The notes beneath the pieces are model-generated. The model was not told the DNA's origin. It worked only from the letters and a program-made list of their open reading frames with translations, and ran no database searches. Made by a program: the position numbers and the translations under genes. A stretch of 64,000 bases of DNA from Obesumbacterium proteus. GTDB lineage: Bacteria > Pseudomonadota > Gammaproteobacteria > Enterobacterales > Enterobacteriaceae. Location of the stretch: positions 2,046,001-2,110,000 of the forward strand of contig NZ_CP014608.1 in assembly GCF_001586165.1 (NCBI RefSeq). Reading direction: 5' to 3'. Below, one piece after another: positions 36,152 to 45,336 of this stretch. Within the stretch, counting starts at the first letter, position 1. Each line of letters starts with the position of its first letter.

Positions 36152-36808
36152 ATGAAAAACCCATTATCTCCACTTGAAGCTCGCGTGATTGGTTGTTTTC
36201 TGGAAAAACAGGTCACCACGCCCGATCAATATCCGCTTTCGCTCAATGGCTTAACCACCGCCTGCAATCAGAAAACCAATCGTGAACCGGTGATGGATCT
36301 CAGCGAGTCCGACGTGCAATCAACGTTGGATATGCTGATGAAAAAGCATCAGGTGCGCTCGTTAAGCATTCCTGGTAGCCGCGTGATGAAATACGAACAT
36401 CGGTTCTGTAACTCAGAGTTCGGAAACCTGAAATTCTCTGATGCCGAAGTTGCGGTAGTGTGCTGCCTATTACTTCGTGGGCCGCAAACCCCCGGCGAGT
36501 TGCGCACGCGAACCAACCGCATGCATGAGTTTAGCGATGTGACGCAGGTTGAACAGGTGCTCAATGAGCTAGCTACGCGCGAGGATGGTCCTTTTGTCGT
36601 TCGTTTAGAACGTGAGGCGGGTAAACGTGAAAGTCGCTATGCGCATCTCTTTAGCGGCGAGGTTGAAAACGTTGCGACCTCTGCCATTGAAAGCACCTAC
36701 AGCGCGCCGGTTGATAGTGGCTTAGCCGAGCGTGTCGAAGCGCTTGAAGCCGAAGTGGCAGAGTTAAAAGAGCGCGTACAAAGCCTGTTGGATCACCTTG
36801 CTGACTAA
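36152..36808 (+). CDS. yceH: UPF0502 / DUF480 protein YceH
   Basis: 218-residue cytoplasmic protein with two winged-helix-like units (MKNPLSPLEARVIGCFLEKQ; EVAVVCCLLLRGPQTPGELR) and a C-terminal coiled coil (ERVEALEAEVAELKERVQSL). The ATG at 36152 has AAGGA upstream and matches E. coli; the longer reading to 36104 is not supported. The function is unknown. It forms a cluster with rimJ, mviM and murJ. Confidence 0.92.
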   Translation: MKNPLSPLEARVIGCFLEKQVTTPDQYPLSLNGLTTACNQKTNREPVMDLSESDVQSTLDMLMKKHQVRSLSIPGSRVMKYEHRFCNSEFGNLKFSDAEVAVVCCLLLRGPQTPGELRTRTNRMHEFSDVTQVEQVLNELATREDGPFVVRLEREAGKRESRYAHLFSGEVENVATSAIESTYSAPVDSGLAERVEALEAEVAELKERVQSLLDHLAD

Positions 36809-36818
36809 GAGAACAAGA

Positions 36819-37730
36819 ATGACGAAATTACGTATTGGCGTTGTTGGGTTAGGTGGTATCGCGCAAAAAGCCTATTTGCCTATTTTGAGTCAGGCAGAGC
36901 GCTGGCAGTTAGTCGGTGGTTTTTCTCCCACGCTGGCTAAGGCGCAAGGCGTATGTGATAGCTATCGAATGACGGCCTTTTCTCGTTTAGATGAACTGGC
37001 CGAACAGTGCGATGCGCTGTTTGTGCACAGCAGCACCAATACGCATTTCGATGTCGTGCGTGAGCTTTTGCAGCGCGGCAAACATGTTTACGTCGATAAA
37101 CCGTTGGCGGAAACACTCGATCAGGCCGAGCAGTTAATTGCGCTGGCTGAACAGAAAAACTGTCGTTTAATGGTCGGGTTCAATCGCCGGTTTGCGCCAC
37201 GCTACGTGCAGATTAAACAGCAGGCCAGCGACGTGGCCGCTATTCGTATGGATAAGCATCGACATCAAAACATTGGCCCGAAAGATGCGCGTTTCACCTT
37301 GCTGGATGACTACCTGCACGTGGTGGATACTGCGCTATGGATGAGCGGCAAAAATTTAAAGCTAAAGTCGGGGACTTTGCATACCAACGACGTGGGGCAA
37401 ATGATTTACGCCGAGCATCATTTTAGCGCGGGGCAGATTCAGGTCACTACGTCGATGCACCGCGCAGCGGGATCGCAACGTGAAGTGATGCAGGTTGTTA
37501 GCGGTGGGGCGATTTATGATGCGCAGGATCTCAGGAGTCTGCATATCGAACGTGATACCGTTTTGAGTGAATTGCCGATAGCTGGCTGGCAATCAACCCT
37601 TGAACAACGAGGGTTTGTTGGCGCGGTAAATCATTTCATCGACTGCGTTGAGAACCAAACGGCACCAATAACCTCGGGCGAGCAGGCGATAGCCGCTCAA
37701 CGAATTATTGAAGGCTTGCTGTCCCAGTAG
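36819..37730 (+). CDS. mviM: Gfo/Idh/MocA-family oxidoreductase MviM
   Basis: 303-residue NAD(P)-dependent oxidoreductase. The N-terminal Rossmann motif is GVVGLGGIAQKAYLP, and the family's lysine motif appears as VYVDKPLAETLDQAEQL. The substrate is unknown. The start at 36819 (MTKLRIGV) matches E. coli; it lies 10 bases after yceH. Upstream of murJ, as in E. coli and Salmonella. Confidence 0.93.
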   Translation: MTKLRIGVVGLGGIAQKAYLPILSQAERWQLVGGFSPTLAKAQGVCDSYRMTAFSRLDELAEQCDALFVHSSTNTHFDVVRELLQRGKHVYVDKPLAETLDQAEQLIALAEQKNCRLMVGFNRRFAPRYVQIKQQASDVAAIRMDKHRHQNIGPKDARFTLLDDYLHVVDTALWMSGKNLKLKSGTLHTNDVGQMIYAEHHFSAGQIQVTTSMHRAAGSQREVMQVVSGGAIYDAQDLRSLHIERDTVLSELPIAGWQSTLEQRGFVGAVNHFIDCVENQTAPITSGEQAIAAQRIIEGLLSQ

Positions 37731-37872
37731 GCGTATTGGCACACATTTTGTCCCTATCATCTTGGTTTGTAACATCTCTAACTAGATCTTCCGCGCGAGA
37801 TAAGTAGACTAGTGCTCCTAAATTGCCCTTGCTGTATTCAGCAAGGGTCGCAACCGTTGAAAAAACTAACTC

Positions 37873-39411
37873 ATGAATTTATTAAAATCACTGGCGGCGG
37901 TCAGTTCGATGACCATGTTTTCGCGCGTGTTGGGATTTGCGCGAGATGCGCTTGTGGCACGTATTTTTGGTGCGGGAATGGCGACGGATGCCTTTTTTGT
38001 CGCATTTAAACTGCCGAATCTGTTAAGGCGTATCTTTGCCGAAGGCGCATTTTCTCAGGCATTTGTGCCTATTTTAGCAGAATACAAAAGTCAGCAAGGC
38101 GAAGAGGCAACGCGGACTTTTGTTGCCTACGTCAGCGGTATGCTTACGCTGGTGCTGGCGGTAGTGACCGTGCTGGGCATGCTCGCTGCGCCGTGGGTGA
38201 TTTATGTGACTGCGCCGGGCTTTGTCGATTCGCCGGATAAATTTACGCTGACCTCGTCGCTTTTGCGCGTCACGTTCCCCTATATTTTACTGATTTCTCT
38301 GGCCTCGTTAGCGGGCGCAATACTGAATACGTGGAATAGGTTCTCGGTGCCGGCTTTTGCTCCGACATTTTTAAACGTTAGTATGATCGGTTTTTCTCTG
38401 TTTGCGGCTCCGTATTTCCATCCACCGGTGATGGCATTGGCATGGGCGGTCACCGTGGGTGGTGTCTTGCAGTTGGCTTACCAACTGCCGCATTTGAAAA
38501 AGATCGGAATGTTAGTTCTGCCGCGCTTGAACCTGCGCGATGCTGGCGTTTGGCGCGTAATGAAGCTGATGGGACCCGCCATTATTGGTGTTTCCGTGAG
38601 CCAAATTTCATTGATTATAAACACCATTTTCGCGTCATTCTTGGTGTCTGGCTCGGTTTCTTGGATGTACTACGCTGACCGTTTGATGGAGTTCCCATCC
38701 GGCGTGTTGGGCGTGGCATTGGGCACTATTTTGCTGCCGTCATTGGCGAAAAGCGTATCTAGCGGACGTCATGAAGAGTATTCCCGCTTAATGGATTGGG
38801 GGTTGCGTCTGTGCTTTGTATTGGCACTGCCGAGCTCAATTGCGCTAGGTATTTTATCTAAGCCGCTGATTGCGTCTCTATTCCAGTATGGTCAGTTCAC
38901 CGCGTTTGATACCGAAATGACGCAGCGTGCTTTGATTGCCTATTCAGTCGGCTTGATGGGGCTCATTCTGGTGAAAGTGTTGGCGCCCGGCTTTTACTCC
39001 CGCCAGAACATCAAAACACCGGTGAAAATTGCCATTGCCACGCTGATTTTGACCCAGTTGATGAACTTGGCTTTCATTGGGCCGTTTAAACACGCTGGCC
39101 TTTCTCTCTCTATTGGACTTGCGGCCTGCCTTAACGCCAGCCTGCTGTATTGGCAGTTGCGTAAGCAAAAAATGTATATTCCGCAGCCGGGCTGGGCTCT
39201 CTTCTTGGTTAAGCTGGTGGTTGCGGTTGTTATCATGGCCGCGGTGCTCATCGGTATGATGTGGTTTATGCCAGCGTGGGACTCAGGCAACATGCTGATG
39301 CGTTTATTACGCTTGATGGCGGTGGTTGTGGTTGGCGCGGGCTCTTACTTTGCTGCGTTGGCGCTGCTTGGATTCCGCGTGCGAGACTTTACGCGCAACG
39401 TTGTCGTGTGA
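37873..39411 (+). CDS. murJ: Lipid II flippase MurJ (MviN)
   Basis: Essential inner-membrane flippase moving lipid II for peptidoglycan synthesis; MOP superfamily with 14 helices. It is 512 residues (E. coli 511). MFSRVLGFARDALVARIFGAG near the N-terminus, FKLPNLLRRIFAEGAFSQAFVP and YYADRLMEFPSGVLGVALG are the hallmark segments with functional arginines. In E. coli the flagellar flgN-flgM-flgA genes come next; here argS follows instead. Confidence 0.97.
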   Translation: MNLLKSLAAVSSMTMFSRVLGFARDALVARIFGAGMATDAFFVAFKLPNLLRRIFAEGAFSQAFVPILAEYKSQQGEEATRTFVAYVSGMLTLVLAVVTVLGMLAAPWVIYVTAPGFVDSPDKFTLTSSLLRVTFPYILLISLASLAGAILNTWNRFSVPAFAPTFLNVSMIGFSLFAAPYFHPPVMALAWAVTVGGVLQLAYQLPHLKKIGMLVLPRLNLRDAGVWRVMKLMGPAIIGVSVSQISLIINTIFASFLVSGSVSWMYYADRLMEFPSGVLGVALGTILLPSLAKSVSSGRHEEYSRLMDWGLRLCFVLALPSSIALGILSKPLIASLFQYGQFTAFDTEMTQRALIAYSVGLMGLILVKVLAPGFYSRQNIKTPVKIAIATLILTQLMNLAFIGPFKHAGLSLSIGLAACLNASLLYWQLRKQKMYIPQPGWALFLVKLVVAVVIMAAVLIGMMWFMPAWDSGNMLMRLLRLMAVVVVGAGSYFAALALLGFRVRDFTRNVVV

Positions 39412-39429
39412 TGATGTTTGTTAGGCAAT

Positions 39430-39459
39430 AAAAAACCGGCCATCAAGGCCGGTTTTTTT
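39430..39459. terminator. Bidirectional terminator murJ / argS
   Basis: AAAAACCGGCC / GGCCGGTTTTT stem with a 5-base loop, between the convergent genes. Confidence 0.88.
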
Positions 39460-39491
39460 ATGTCAGAACAATATGACGAATAATAAACGAA

Positions 39492-41222
39492 TTACATACG
39501 TTCTACGGTTTCGATACCCAGCGTATCTAGGCCAGTTTTCAGCGTTCTTGCCGTCAGCGCAGCCAATTTCAGGCGGCTGTTACGTTGCTCTTCGCTCTCG
39601 GCCGTCAGGATAGGGCACGCTTCGTAGAAGCTTGAGAACAGACCCGCTAAGTCATACAGGTAGGTACACATGACGTGCGGAGTGCCTTCACGAGCCACCT
39701 GAGTAATGGTTTCTTCAAACTGAATCAGGCGAGCCGCCAACGCTTTTTCGCGATCTTCCGCCAGGACGATATCACCGGTCAGCGATTTTTCATCAATACC
39801 GGCGCGTTTGAATACGGAAGACACACGCGTATAGGCGTATTGCATATATGGCGCGGTGTTGCCTTCGAACGCCAGCATGTTGTCCCAGTCGAAGATGTAA
39901 TCCGTGGTACGGCTTTTTGACAGATCCGCGTATTTCACGGCGCCAATGCCAACAACGTCAACCAACTTGGCCAACTCTTCGCTGCTTAAATCTGGGTTTT
40001 TCTCTGCGATCAGTTTGCCTGCGCGTTCAACCGCTTCGTCCAACAGGTCAGACAGTTTAATGGTGCCGCCTGAACGGGTTTTGAATGGCTTGCCGTCTTT
40101 GCCTAACATCATGCCGAACATGTGATGCTCAAGGCTAACAGAGTCTGGTACGTAGCCCGCTTTACGAACGATAGTCCATGCCTGCATCAAGTGCTGGTGC
40201 TGACGGGAATCGATGTAGTACAGCACGCGATCGGCACCCAGCGTTTCGTAACGGTATTTGGCACAGGCGATATCGGTAGTGGTGTACAGGTAGCCGCCAT
40301 CCTTTTTCTGGATGATGACGCCCATAGGTTCGCCGTCTTTGTTTTTGTATTCGTCGAGGAATACAACGGTAGCGCCTTCGCTTTCTACTGCTAAACCTTT
40401 GGCTTTCAAATCTGCAACGATGCCAGGCAGCATGCTGTTGTACAGGCTTTCACCCATGACGTCGTCTTTGGTTAAGGTGACGTTCAGACGCTGATAGTTT
40501 TTCTGGTTTTGCGACATGGTGATGTCGACCAGTTTGCGCCACATTTCGCGGCAGTATTCGTCGCCGCCTTGCAGTTTAACCACATAGGCACGTGCACGCT
40601 CAGCAAACGCAGCATCTTCGTCGTAATGCTTTTTCGCTTCGCGATAGAAGGCTTCCAGATCGGAAAGATCCATTTCATTCGCGTGCTCGTTCTGCATTTT
40701 TTCCAGATAGGCGATCAGCATACCGAACTGGGTACCCCAGTCGCCGACGTGGTTAGCACGAATGACGTTGTGACCGAGGAATTCCAAGGTACGGACGGAT
40801 GCATCACCGATGATGGTGGAGCGCAAATGACCGACGTGCATCTCTTTGGCGACGTTTGGCGCAGAATAGTCAACCACGATAGTTTGTGGTTTCACCGGAG
40901 CAACACCTAAACGTTCGTCTGCCAACGCGGCTTCAACCTGTTTTGCCAGCCATGCAGGATCTAAGAAGATATTAATAAAACCCGGACCCGCGATTTCAAC
41001 TTTGTTCGCGATACCGTCTAGCTCAAGATGGGTCAGCACCTGCTCTGCCAGTTGTCGTGGAGCAATACCCAGTTTCTTGGCCGCGCCCATGACGCCATTG
41101 GCCTGATAGTCGCCGAATTGCGCTTTCGCGGATTGACGGACAAGAGCTTCGCTGTCAGCAGGAGCGCCTGCAGCCACCAGAGCTTGGGTGACTTTATCTG
41201 AAAGAAGTGCCTGAATATTCAC
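39492..41222 (-). CDS. argS: Arginyl-tRNA synthetase
   Basis: Class I synthetase charging tRNA-Arg, 576 residues (E. coli 577). The HIGH motif is HVGHLRS (in VAKEMHVGHLRSTIIGD). As in most ArgRS enzymes, the canonical KMSKS is degenerate. The C-terminal anticodon-binding domain includes MQYAYTRVSSVFKRA. The final E-R-M matches the family. Divergent from yecM, the E. coli arrangement. Confidence 0.97.
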   Translation of the reverse strand: MNIQALLSDKVTQALVAAGAPADSEALVRQSAKAQFGDYQANGVMGAAKKLGIAPRQLAEQVLTHLELDGIANKVEIAGPGFINIFLDPAWLAKQVEAALADERLGVAPVKPQTIVVDYSAPNVAKEMHVGHLRSTIIGDASVRTLEFLGHNVIRANHVGDWGTQFGMLIAYLEKMQNEHANEMDLSDLEAFYREAKKHYDEDAAFAERARAYVVKLQGGDEYCREMWRKLVDITMSQNQKNYQRLNVTLTKDDVMGESLYNSMLPGIVADLKAKGLAVESEGATVVFLDEYKNKDGEPMGVIIQKKDGGYLYTTTDIACAKYRYETLGADRVLYYIDSRQHQHLMQAWTIVRKAGYVPDSVSLEHHMFGMMLGKDGKPFKTRSGGTIKLSDLLDEAVERAGKLIAEKNPDLSSEELAKLVDVVGIGAVKYADLSKSRTTDYIFDWDNMLAFEGNTAPYMQYAYTRVSSVFKRAGIDEKSLTGDIVLAEDREKALAARLIQFEETITQVAREGTPHVMCTYLYDLAGLFSSFYEACPILTAESEEQRNSRLKLAALTARTLKTGLDTLGIETVERM

Positions 41223-41455
41223 CGGGTTACCTTAAGTTTGTAACGCCAGACGTGCGTGACGACGGCGTTTTATATGTGAGATCGTTAATCGAGGTGCATT
41301 CACACCAAAACAGCCGATAATTATATGTCAATTCGCTGCGTGAGTCAGCAAGCATGCGCTTATACAGCGAAGATAGCCGCCATAAATAGGACGTGGAAGT
41401 CTGTGAAAAGAGCAGGTAAAGTACGCAGCCTTGCGGATAGCGGAGAACCGAGAAA

Positions 41456-42019
41456 ATGACATTTTTGGCAGAGATTGAAACACTGCGCGATTTAGATGCA
41501 GATCTGGATCGTTTTACCACGCTGCTACAGGGATTTGCTGACAAGCTTGAGCTCGATTTATCGGCATTCAGCGCGGACCATATCTCTTTGCGTTGTCACC
41601 AGAATGCCACGGCCGATCGTTGGCGAGCGGGGTTTGAAATCTGTGGTTCTTTGCTGTCGGAAAATATGATTAACGGGCGGCCTATTTGTTTATTCGATCT
41701 CAGCGAACCGCTTCGAGTCGGCCCGTGGCTGATTGACTGCGTGGAACTGCCTTATCCGGGTGAGAAACGTTATCCGCACGAAGGTTGGGAGCACGTTGAG
41801 TTGGTGATTGGCGGCGACCCGGCAACGTTGCATCCACGCGCCCTAGAGTTACTGTCAGACTCGGCACTGCTGGCACCGGGCATCAAGTTGAAATTCAGCA
41901 GTCCCAAAGGGGAGCAAGAACGTTTGCCAAACCCGACGTTGGCGGTCACCGACGGTGAGGTGACGATAAAATTCCATCCTCACTCTATTCGTGAAATTGT
42001 GGCGAGCGAACAGCAGTAA
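41456..42019 (+). CDS. yecM: VOC-like metal-binding protein YecM
   Basis: 187-residue protein of the YecM/DUF1338-like vicinal-oxygen-chelate fold. Conserved ADHISLRC, the VELPYPGEKRYPHEGWEHVE segment and TIKFHPHSIREIV contain candidate metal-binding His and Glu. Activity is unknown. It faces away from argS, as in E. coli. Confidence 0.92.
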   Translation: MTFLAEIETLRDLDADLDRFTTLLQGFADKLELDLSAFSADHISLRCHQNATADRWRAGFEICGSLLSENMINGRPICLFDLSEPLRVGPWLIDCVELPYPGEKRYPHEGWEHVELVIGGDPATLHPRALELLSDSALLAPGIKLKFSSPKGEQERLPNPTLAVTDGEVTIKFHPHSIREIVASEQQ

Positions 42020-42036
42020 GCTGACGTTTCAATGTA

Positions 42037-42076
42037 AAAAAGCGCCATTCCGTTGCGGGATATGGCGCTTTTTTAT
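42037..42076. terminator. Bidirectional terminator yecM / C-S lyase gene
   Basis: AAAAAAGCGCCAT / ATGGCGCTTTTTT stem between convergent genes. Confidence 0.82.
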
Positions 42077-42082
42077 GGAAAA

Positions 42083-43234
42083 TTACAGCGCGTTGATGGC
42101 ATTTTCCATGCGGTCGAGCGCTTTGTTCAGCAGGTCACGATGGCAGCCAAAATTGATGCGTACAAATTTAGCATCACCGAAATCCGCACCCGGTGACAGA
42201 CCGACACCGGCCTGCTCGAAGAAGGCATGTGGATTATCAACAGGCAGTTCGGATGCATCCACCCACGCCAAATAGGTGGCAGCGAGATTAACCGTAGACA
42301 GACCTTTCATCGCATTGATACGTTTTACCAGCAGGTCGCGGTTGCCTCGAAGATAATCAAGCTGTGCGTCAAGCCACGCCTGCCCATCACGGTAGGCTGC
42401 TTCAGCGGCAACGTAAGCCAGAATATCCACATTAGGAACTAGCCCTGCGCGTTCTGTGTTGAAACGGTCGCGTAGGTTTTTATTCGGGATAATGGCAATC
42501 GTCGCGCCGAGTCCGGCAATATTATAGGTTTTTGATGGTGCCATCAGCGTGATGCTGCGCTGGGCGGCATCGTCGCTCAGAGAGGCGATAGGAATATGTT
42601 TTACGCCGGGCTCTAGCAGCAGATCGCAATGAATTTCATCAGAACAAATAACGAGATCGTGGCGCTGGGCAAAGGCGAGCTGTGCTTCAAGTTCTTCACG
42701 TGTATAAACCGTGCCGCCTGGGTTATGCGGGTTGCACAGCATCATCAATTTTTCATTGCCGGTGAGCTGTTGCTCAGCGCTGTCTAAATCCATGACCCAG
42801 CGTTGATCGCGTAGCTTCACCGGAATTGACAGCTGTTGACGATGGGCAAAGCAGGATGATTTAACAAACGGTGGATAGATTGGGAAGGGGGCCAGCGTGT
42901 GCTGCTGAGGATCGGTAAAGGCGCGAACGCTGAGATTCAAGCCACAAACCATACCCGGCAAAAAGACTAACCATTCAGGTTTTACATCCCACTGATATAA
43001 ATTGCGCATGCGCTCAATAAATATACTCACCAATTCTTGTGATGGATCGCCGTAGCCAAATACACCCTCAGCAACACGCTTTTGCAGGGCATCAATAACG
43101 GCTGAAGGGGAACGGAAATCGGTATCAGCGACCCACATCGGAATGATGTCTTTGTTCGCATATTTGTTCCATTTCTGGCTATCACTGTGACTTCTGTCGA
43201 CCCATTCATCAAAATTGAATGTCATAGTATTCAT
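42083..43234 (-). CDS. PatB/MalY-type PLP-dependent C-S lyase or aminotransferase
   Basis: 383-residue fold-type I PLP enzyme. The cofactor lysine is in MAPSKTYNIAGLG; MLCNPHNPGG and ICSDEIHCDLLL are the family's PLP-binding motifs. MWVADTDFRSPSAVIDALQ at the N-terminus is typical of PatB/MalY cystathionine beta-lyases. It would cleave C-S bonds of cystathionine or cysteine conjugates. It is monocistronic and inserted between yecM and cutC relative to E. coli. A regulatory MalY-like role is not supported by context. Confidence 0.87.
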   Translation of the reverse strand: MNTMTFNFDEWVDRSHSDSQKWNKYANKDIIPMWVADTDFRSPSAVIDALQKRVAEGVFGYGDPSQELVSIFIERMRNLYQWDVKPEWLVFLPGMVCGLNLSVRAFTDPQQHTLAPFPIYPPFVKSSCFAHRQQLSIPVKLRDQRWVMDLDSAEQQLTGNEKLMMLCNPHNPGGTVYTREELEAQLAFAQRHDLVICSDEIHCDLLLEPGVKHIPIASLSDDAAQRSITLMAPSKTYNIAGLGATIAIIPNKNLRDRFNTERAGLVPNVDILAYVAAEAAYRDGQAWLDAQLDYLRGNRDLLVKRINAMKGLSTVNLAATYLAWVDASELPVDNPHAFFEQAGVGLSPGADFGDAKFVRINFGCHRDLLNKALDRMENAINAL

Positions 43235-43500
43235 CCTTTAGTAGGCTTAGTTCCTGCCCCAGTAGGCAATAGTAAAACAGACGGTAAAAACGTCATGGCG
43301 ATGATTAATGTGCGTTTTTCTGCCGGTTTGCATGAGTGTTCTTAAGCGTATCAAGAGTTCGTTACTGGGAACGATACTTATCACGTTTTTTGTCAGCCTA
43401 CGCGAGAAGGTTCCACTTTCTCAAGTGTCATTACGTTGGAATGAAAAGTTTTCACGTAACGTAGTCTGTTTTGGCGGTTTTTTTGGAGGTTTTTTCATTA

Positions 43501-44255
43501 TGAAATTGGAAATTTGTTGCTTCGGGGTGGAATGTGCCCTGACGGCGGAGCGCGCAGGTGCAGATCGTATCGAGCTTTGCGCAAGCCAGTTAGACGGTGG
43601 TTTAACGCCAAGCTACGGGACCTTGAAACTGGCTCGTGATAAGGTTTCTATCCCCGTACATCCGATTATTCGCCCGCGCGGCGGAGATTTTTGCTACAGC
43701 TATACTGAATTTGAAGTGATGAAAAACGACATAGCGATGATCCGCGATATGGGATTCCCCGGCGCTGTCATTGGTATGTTAGATGCTGAAGGTCATATCG
43801 ATTTGCCAAGAATGCGTGAGCTGATGCAGCTAAGCGGTAATATGGCGATCACGTTCCATCGTGCTTTTGATATGTGCGTGAGCCCACTCGTTGCGTTGAG
43901 CCAGTTGACCGATTTAGGGATTGCGCGCATTCTGACATCGGGTCAGCAGCAAAGCGCAGAAGTTGGCTTACCGTTGCTCAAAGAGTTACTTAATGAGACT
44001 CAAGGCCCGGTGATTATGGCGGGTGCAGGAGTGCGTTTAACTAACCTGCATAAATTCCAAGAGATTGGTTTGACTGAAGTACATAGCTCTGCGGGCCATA
44101 TGGTGCCGTCAGAAATGCGCTACCGTAAAGCGGGAGTGACGATGTGCTCAGACAGTGAGTTTGATGAATTTACGCATTATTGCGTCGATGGCGAAGTGGT
44201 CGAAGCAATGAAAACCGCGCTAAGTCTCGGTGAACCGTATCCACGTTCTGCATAA
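43501..44255 (+). CDS. cutC: Copper homeostasis protein CutC
   Basis: TIM-barrel protein of about 251 residues, starting at 43501 (MKLEICCFGVECALTAERAGADR) behind GGAGG; an open frame from 43308 is not conserved and looks spurious. Conserved features are RIELCASQLDGGLTPSYG, PIIRPRGGDFCYS, TFHRAFD and ILTSGQQQSA. A copper role has been proposed, but in E. coli the copper phenotype traces at least partly to the MicL sRNA in its 3' region. Confidence 0.93.
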
Positions 44256-44354
44256 CGCAGAGGTGTGTTGAGCAGTTCCAGTAGAAGTAGTACGAATTTT
44301 AGTGGATGTCTCACTAAACAGTATGGCCCCAACAATTGTTGTTGGGGCTTTTTT
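44256..44354 (+). ncRNA. micL: Possible MicL-type sRNA in the cutC 3' region
   Basis: In E. coli the Hfq-dependent MicL sRNA is made from within cutC and ends at the cutC terminator. Here a 99-base 3' region ends in a strong terminator with T6, suited to Hfq binding. I could not identify a sigma-E promoter inside cutC or verify the lpp-pairing seed, so this is only positional. Confidence 0.3.
44326..44354 (+). terminator. Terminator of cutC
   Basis: GCCCCAAC / GTTGGGGC stem with a 7-base loop and T6. Confidence 0.85.
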
Positions 44355-44364
44355 CGCTTAACGC

Positions 44365-45336
44365 TTAGGGTTTACGCGCCACAATGACCGCACGAATAGG
44401 GGCAGGGTAGCCTTCTACGGTTTTTGTTTGGTCGTTAGGAGCGAGGAACTCCGCCAATGACTCGCTAATCATCCAGTCGGTGCGGCGCTGTTCATCCAGC
44501 GTAGTCACACAAGAATCAACGATGCGGACATCCACAAAACCGCATTTTTCGAGCCATTTTACCAAGGCCTTAGCCGAAGGAATAAAATAGACGTTGCGCA
44601 TTTGCGCGTAGCGATCACCGGGCACCAAGACCTGATTTTCATCGCCTTCAATGACCAACGTTTCAAGCACCAGTTCGCCGTCTTTAACCAGTTGGTTTTT
44701 TAACTGATATAGATGATCAAGCGGTGAGCGGCGGTGGTAGAGCACGCCCATCGAGAAAACGGTGTCAAAGGCAGCCAACTCCGGCAGTTGTTCAATGCCG
44801 AGCGGGAGTAAATGTGCCCGCTGATCGCCGCCTAACAGCTTGCGCACGGCTTCAAACTGACACAGGAAAAGCTGCATTGGATCGATGCCCACGGCAAAAT
44901 GGGCACCGGCGCCAATCATTCGCCACAGGTGATAACCACTGCCGCAGCCCACATCAAGAATGGTGCGACCTTCCAAAGGGGAAATATGTGGTAAAACACG
45001 TTCCCACTTCCAATCAGAGCGCCATTCCGTGTTGATATGAATGCCGTACAAATCGAAAGGGCCTTTACGCCACGGCATTAACGCACGCAGCATTTTTTCG
45101 ATACCTTCTTTTTGCCCCGGCCCAAGCTCAGGTTCCGCTTGCGCACTGACGCCGTGAAGTAAATCTAAAGTATGGGGCGTGATTTCAGGAAGACGATCGA
45201 CGGCGTTAAACCAGTCTTTAAATTTGCCGTGCAGCGACTCGCGTTGCCATGCGGCCAGCTGTGCTGGTAACACTTCCAGCCAGTGGCTGAGCGGGCTATT
45301 AGCAATACGCTGATAAAAATTACCAAACTCGATCAT
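44365..45336 (-). CDS. cmoB: tRNA U34 carboxymethyltransferase CmoB
   Basis: Transfers the carboxymethyl group of carboxy-SAM to 5-hydroxyuridine at tRNA position 34, forming cmo5U. It is 323 residues, as in E. coli. The SAM-type motif ILDVGCGSGYHLWRM and the family segments WRKGPFDLYGIHINTEWRSD and GVLYHRRSPLDHL are clear. It overlaps cmoA by four bases, so the two are translated together. Confidence 0.96.
   Translation of the reverse strand: MIEFGNFYQRIANSPLSHWLEVLPAQLAAWQRESLHGKFKDWFNAVDRLPEITPHTLDLLHGVSAQAEPELGPGQKEGIEKMLRALMPWRKGPFDLYGIHINTEWRSDWKWERVLPHISPLEGRTILDVGCGSGYHLWRMIGAGAHFAVGIDPMQLFLCQFEAVRKLLGGDQRAHLLPLGIEQLPELAAFDTVFSMGVLYHRRSPLDHLYQLKNQLVKDGELVLETLVIEGDENQVLVPGDRYAQMRNVYFIPSAKALVKWLEKCGFVDVRIVDSCVTTLDEQRRTDWMISESLAEFLAPNDQTKTVEGYPAPIRAVIVARKP

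Noticed and set aside
43308..43500. N-terminal extension of CutC in the open frame
   Set aside because: Not part of the CutC fold, and a better ribosome site (GGAGG) precedes the ATG at 43501.
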